Assembly (NCBI GenBank): GCA_030535715.1 | Contig: JAUNRL010000003.1 | Coordinates: 1-10,231, forward strand | Length of the DNA: 10,231 nucleotides | Direction of reading: 5' to 3' | Source of the DNA: Bacillota bacterium | GTDB taxonomy: Bacteria > Bacillota > Clostridia > Peptostreptococcales > Anaerovoracaceae | Position numbers and translations under genes: made by a program | Notes under the pieces: model-generated | Told to the model about the DNA's origin: nothing | Database searches by the model: none | What the model saw: the letters and a program-made list of their open reading frames with translations, nothing else | Part shown: positions 7,939 through 10,231 of the stretch, in pieces | How the letters are laid out: each line of letters begins with the position of its first letter | Numbering within the stretch: the first letter of the stretch is position 1

Positions 7939-9857
7939 TGAGAAACAACACGAAACAGAACAATACGAAAGCGAATACGACAAAAAAGAACACAAAAGGG
8001 AAGAGCGGCAGGATGACGGCTAAGGGCTGTGCAGACAAGGCAACCCCGGTTTCTTCGCGCAAGCACACGGATCGAAAGGGGGCGGCAAAACGCGCCGCCC
8101 GGTCCGAAAAGAATATCCGCGGGGAAAAACCTTCCCGGACGGACAGGCCCGTCCGCAGTGAAAAAAAAGGCCGGCCGGATCAAAGGAGAAACCGCCGCCC
8201 GGCCAGCCCGGTGCGGGTCATTCCCCTGGGGGGGCTGCATGAAATCGGTAAAAACATGACCGCAATCGAATACGAGGAGGAGATCCTCCTCATCGACTGC
8301 GGACTGTCCTTCCCCGACGATGAGATGTTCGGCATCGACAAGGTCATCCCCGACTTCACTTATCTGACCGAGACGGACAAGAAGATTCTCGGCCTGGTGA
8401 TTACCCACGGCCACGAGGATCACATCGGCGCAGTTCCCTATCTGCTGAAGGAAATCAACGTGCCCGTATACGGCATGCGTTTTCCCTTAGGGCTGATCCG
8501 GAACAAGCTTGAGGAGCACCATCTGAAGGTGGACATGCATCCCATCGGTGCGGGGGAGACCTTCTCCATGGGCCGGCATTTTCGCTTGGAAGCGCTGCGG
8601 ATCACTCATTCCATCGCGGATTCCATCTGTCTGCGGATCGAAACGCCGGCGGGAGTGATCTTTCATACCGGCGACTTCAAGATTGACTATACGCCGGTGG
8701 ACGGCAATAAAATCGACTTCGGCCGTTTGGCCCGGATCGGCACCGAGGGCGTCCTGCTCATGATGGCGGACAGCACCAACGTCATGCGGCAGGGATACAC
8801 CCGTTCAGAGATGAAAGTGGGAGAGGCGCTCGACCCCATCTTCCGCAGTTCCCGGGGCAGGATCATTATTGCGACTTTTTCGTCCAATGTGCACCGGATA
8901 CAGCGCATCATCGATATCGCCGTCCGCTGCCACCGCAAGGTGGCCATTTCCGGGCGGAGCATGGTCAATGTCTTTGAACTGGCCAAGGAGATGGGATACA
9001 TTACGATTCCGGAACATATGCTGGTGGATCTGGATCAGACGAAGAATATTCCCGATCATGAGCTGGTGATCATCACCACGGGAAGTCAGGGAGAGCCCAT
9101 GTCTGCGCTGGCCCGGATGGCTTCCATGGAGCACCGGACCATTCACATCAAGAAGGGGGATATGGTCATTCTGTCCTCAACGCCGGTGCCTGGCAATGAG
9201 CTTACCGTATCCAACGTGGTGGATCAGCTGATCGAAAAAGGCGCGGAGGTCATTTACTCCGATATCGCCGAGACGCACGTTTCCGGCCACGCCTGCCGGG
9301 AGGAACTGAAGCTGATGCATTCCCTGATTCACCCGAAATACTTCATGCCGGTGCACGGGGAATACCGTCATCTGCAGAAGCACGCCCAGCTGGCCGAATA
9401 TCTCGGTCTGCAGCGGGATCATATCTTCCTGCTGTCCAACGGCGACGGACTGACGCTCACCGCGCAGAAGGCGGAGATCCAGAAGCAGGCCGCGCCGGCC
9501 GATGACATCATGGTGGATGGCCTGGGCGTCGGCGATGTGGGCAATATGGTGCTCAAGGACCGCCGGCTGCTGTCCGAGTCGGGACTGATCATCGTTGTGG
9601 CTACCATAGACTGCAGGAAGCGGGAGATCGTCTCCGGACCGGAGGTGATTACCCGTGGATTCGTTTATGTCCGGGACAACGAGGACCTCATCGAGGAGAC
9701 CGGCTTCGAGGCGGAGCTGATTCTCGAGGAGTGCCTCCACAAGAACCGAAAAGATCTGAATGCCATGAAGACCAGCGTTCGGGAGGGACTGCGGAAATTT
9801 CTCTACCAGAAAACCAGGCGCAATCCGGTGATTCTGCCGGTCTTTATGGAAGTGTAA
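7938..9857 (+). CDS. rnj: Ribonuclease J with a long basic N-terminal extension
   Basis: RNase J is a metallo-beta-lactamase/beta-CASP nuclease with endonuclease and 5'-to-3' exonuclease activity, central to mRNA decay and RNA maturation in Bacillota. The core begins near residue 92 (VRVIPLGGLHEIGKNM). Its zinc ligands are in HGHEDH (157-162), His224 (THSIADS) and Asp246 (FHTGDFKID). Asp278 lies in ADSTN (277-281). The beta-CASP part includes GSQGEP (382-387), HVSGHA (447-452) and PVHGEYRH (471-478). The C-terminal domain ends at 639. The usual family length is about 555. The excess is residues 1-91, rich in Asn/Thr/Lys at first and then Lys/Arg/Pro, with 30 Lys plus Arg against 7 acidic residues in the first 90. 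It is probably disordered and RNA- or ribosome-binding. The start at 7938 forms TAATG with leuS, but its AAAGGA is only 2 nt away. ATG 8013 would give 614 residues and still keep most of the extension. B. subtilis has two paralogues, and I cannot say which of them this matches. Confidence 0.95.
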   Translation: MRNNTKQNNTKANTTKKNTKGKSGRMTAKGCADKATPVSSRKHTDRKGAAKRAARSEKNIRGEKPSRTDRPVRSEKKGRPDQRRNRRPASPVRVIPLGGLHEIGKNMTAIEYEEEILLIDCGLSFPDDEMFGIDKVIPDFTYLTETDKKILGLVITHGHEDHIGAVPYLLKEINVPVYGMRFPLGLIRNKLEEHHLKVDMHPIGAGETFSMGRHFRLEALRITHSIADSICLRIETPAGVIFHTGDFKIDYTPVDGNKIDFGRLARIGTEGVLLMMADSTNVMRQGYTRSEMKVGEALDPIFRSSRGRIIIATFSSNVHRIQRIIDIAVRCHRKVAISGRSMVNVFELAKEMGYITIPEHMLVDLDQTKNIPDHELVIITTGSQGEPMSALARMASMEHRTIHIKKGDMVILSSTPVPGNELTVSNVVDQLIEKGAEVIYSDIAETHVSGHACREELKLMHSLIHPKYFMPVHGEYRHLQKHAQLAEYLGLQRDHIFLLSNGDGLTLTAQKAEIQKQAAPADDIMVDGLGVGDVGNMVLKDRRLLSESGLIIVVATIDCRKREIVSGPEVITRGFVYVRDNEDLIEETGFEAELILEECLHKNRKDLNAMKTSVREGLRKFLYQKTRRNPVILPVFMEV

Positions 9858-9862
9858 GGAGG
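9856..9862 (+). promoter_or_regulatory. Strong ribosome binding site of the ylbF-like gene
   Basis: AAGGAGG, a full match to the anti-Shine-Dalgarno core, begins inside the RNase J stop codon TAA and ends 5 nt before ATG 9868. The gene can therefore recruit ribosomes itself as well as through coupling. Confidence 0.75.
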
Positions 9863-9867
9863 ACGAG

Positions 9868-10230
9868 ATGAACGTATACGATCAGGCGCATCAGCTGGCG
9901 GCCGCCGTCCGGGAATCGGAGGAGTTCAGGCAGTTTGACCGCGCCAAAATGGAAATGGAAGCCAATCCGCAGCTGGATCAGGCGCTGAAGGATTTCATGG
10001 CCCGTCAGTTTGAGATGCAGACGGAGCAGATGATCGGAAAGGAGCCGAATGCCGACGCGTTCCAGCAGCTACAGCAGCTGAGCGCTGTGCTGATGGCCGA
10101 CCCGTCAGCCACCAACTATCTGCAGTGCCAGATGCGGTTTTCCGTGATGATGTCGGATGTGTATAAGATTCTGAGCGAAGTGTCCGATATGGGCATTGAT
10201 CCCGGCATGTTCGGAGGACAGCGAGGATGA
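9868..10230 (+). CDS. ylbF: YlbF/YmcA-family protein (Com_YlbF, DUF964)
   Basis: The 120-residue product is small, almost wholly helical in appearance and rich in Gln, Met, Ala and Glu. The pattern matches the YlbF/YmcA family: an opening AHQLAAAVRESEEFRQF (7-23), ANPQLDQALKDFMARQFEMQ (32-51), a middle LQQLSAVLMADPSATNYLQC (68-87) and a final helix MSDVYKILSEV (95-105). No catalytic motif, signal peptide or membrane segment is visible. In B. subtilis, YlbF and YmcA form a complex with YaaT that works with RNase Y in mRNA processing and affects competence, sporulation and biofilm formation. The location 10 nt after an RNase J gene, with its own AAGGAGG, agrees with a role in RNA turnover, but the partner here is inferred. 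Family membership is reasonably firm. Orthology to YlbF rather than YmcA is not, because the two are hard to tell apart by eye. Confidence 0.82.
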   Translation: MNVYDQAHQLAAAVRESEEFRQFDRAKMEMEANPQLDQALKDFMARQFEMQTEQMIGKEPNADAFQQLQQLSAVLMADPSATNYLQCQMRFSVMMSDVYKILSEVSDMGIDPGMFGGQRG

Positions 10231-10231
10231 G
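10227..10231 (+). CDS. Possible start codon of a following gene (only 5 nt visible)
   Basis: ATGAG at the right edge places an ATG overlapping the ylbF-like stop by 4 nt (ATGA). GGAGG at 10213-10217 lies 9 nt upstream, a suitable ribosome binding site. The product cannot be read. In many Clostridia an mltG (endolytic transglycosylase) gene follows RNase J and YlbF, which is a guess from gene order only. Confidence 0.35.

Noticed and set aside
4843..7995. A 1050-codon open reading frame on the minus strand opposite rsfS and leuS.
   Set aside because: Its codons are exactly in register with rsfS and leuS, so it stays open simply because those genes avoid TTA, CTA and TCA codons. Its product is His/Arg/Leu/Val-rich without recognisable domains, and it runs into flanking genes. 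leuS on the plus strand is unmistakable.
8182..8213. Internal initiation giving a core-only RNase J, using AAAGGAG at 8182-8188 and GTG 8211.
   Set aside because: The spacing is 22 nt, too long for efficient initiation, and no ATG, GTG or TTG in frame lies at the proper distance. It remains a remote possibility only.
1..10231. CRISPR arrays, insertion sequences, tRNA or rRNA genes, phage or defence genes, toxin-antitoxin pairs.
   Set aside because: No repeated spaced units, transposase motifs, cloverleaf structures or relevant protein families were found. Nearly every base is accounted for by recognisable housekeeping genes.

Overview
The window is one uninterrupted, plus-strand block of housekeeping genes from a G+C-rich member of the Bacillota, most likely class Clostridia. 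Support for that placement: a HemZ-type radical SAM protein directly upstream of hisS-aspS, the nadD-yqeK-rsfS-leuS order, an RNase J, a YlbF-family protein, and strong purine-rich Shine-Dalgarno sites (such as AAGGAGG). Third codon positions are mostly G or C. I cannot name a genus from this sequence.

Layout: (1) The 3' part of hemZ, a radical SAM porphyrin-pathway protein, lacks its N-terminus because the window starts inside it. (2) hisS and aspS, two class II aminoacyl-tRNA synthetases. (3) nadD (NAD synthesis) overlapping aspS, and yqeK (HD-domain diadenosine tetraphosphate hydrolase family) overlapping nadD. (4) rsfS (ribosome silencing factor) and leuS (class I leucyl-tRNA synthetase), separated by the only gap above 22 nt, which is 42 nt and contains a perfect G+C-rich hairpin. 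(5) A gene for RNase J with a roughly 91-residue, strongly basic N-terminal extension, joined to leuS by a TAATG stop-start. (6) A YlbF/YmcA-family gene whose stop overlaps a possible next start at the right edge.

Gaps between genes are 22, 15, -7, -17, 7, 42, -1 and 10 nt, and the last junction is a possible -4 nt overlap. I see no Rho-independent terminator, promoter-sized gap, T-box leader, tRNA, mobile element, repeat array or CRISPR. No stretch over 300 bases lacks a gene. The block probably behaves as one long transcript or a set of overlapping transcripts. The common theme is translation capacity: charging tRNA, clearing the Ap4A that synthetases make as a by-product, silencing ribosomes, and turning over RNA, with NAD and porphyrin metabolism alongside.

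I do not see an undescribed system. The items most worth a second look are the basic RNase J extension with its A8 run, the RNase J-YlbF pairing, the hairpin ahead of leuS, and the synthetase-Ap4A hydrolase linkage. A long antisense reading frame opposite rsfS-leuS is explained by codon usage and was rejected.
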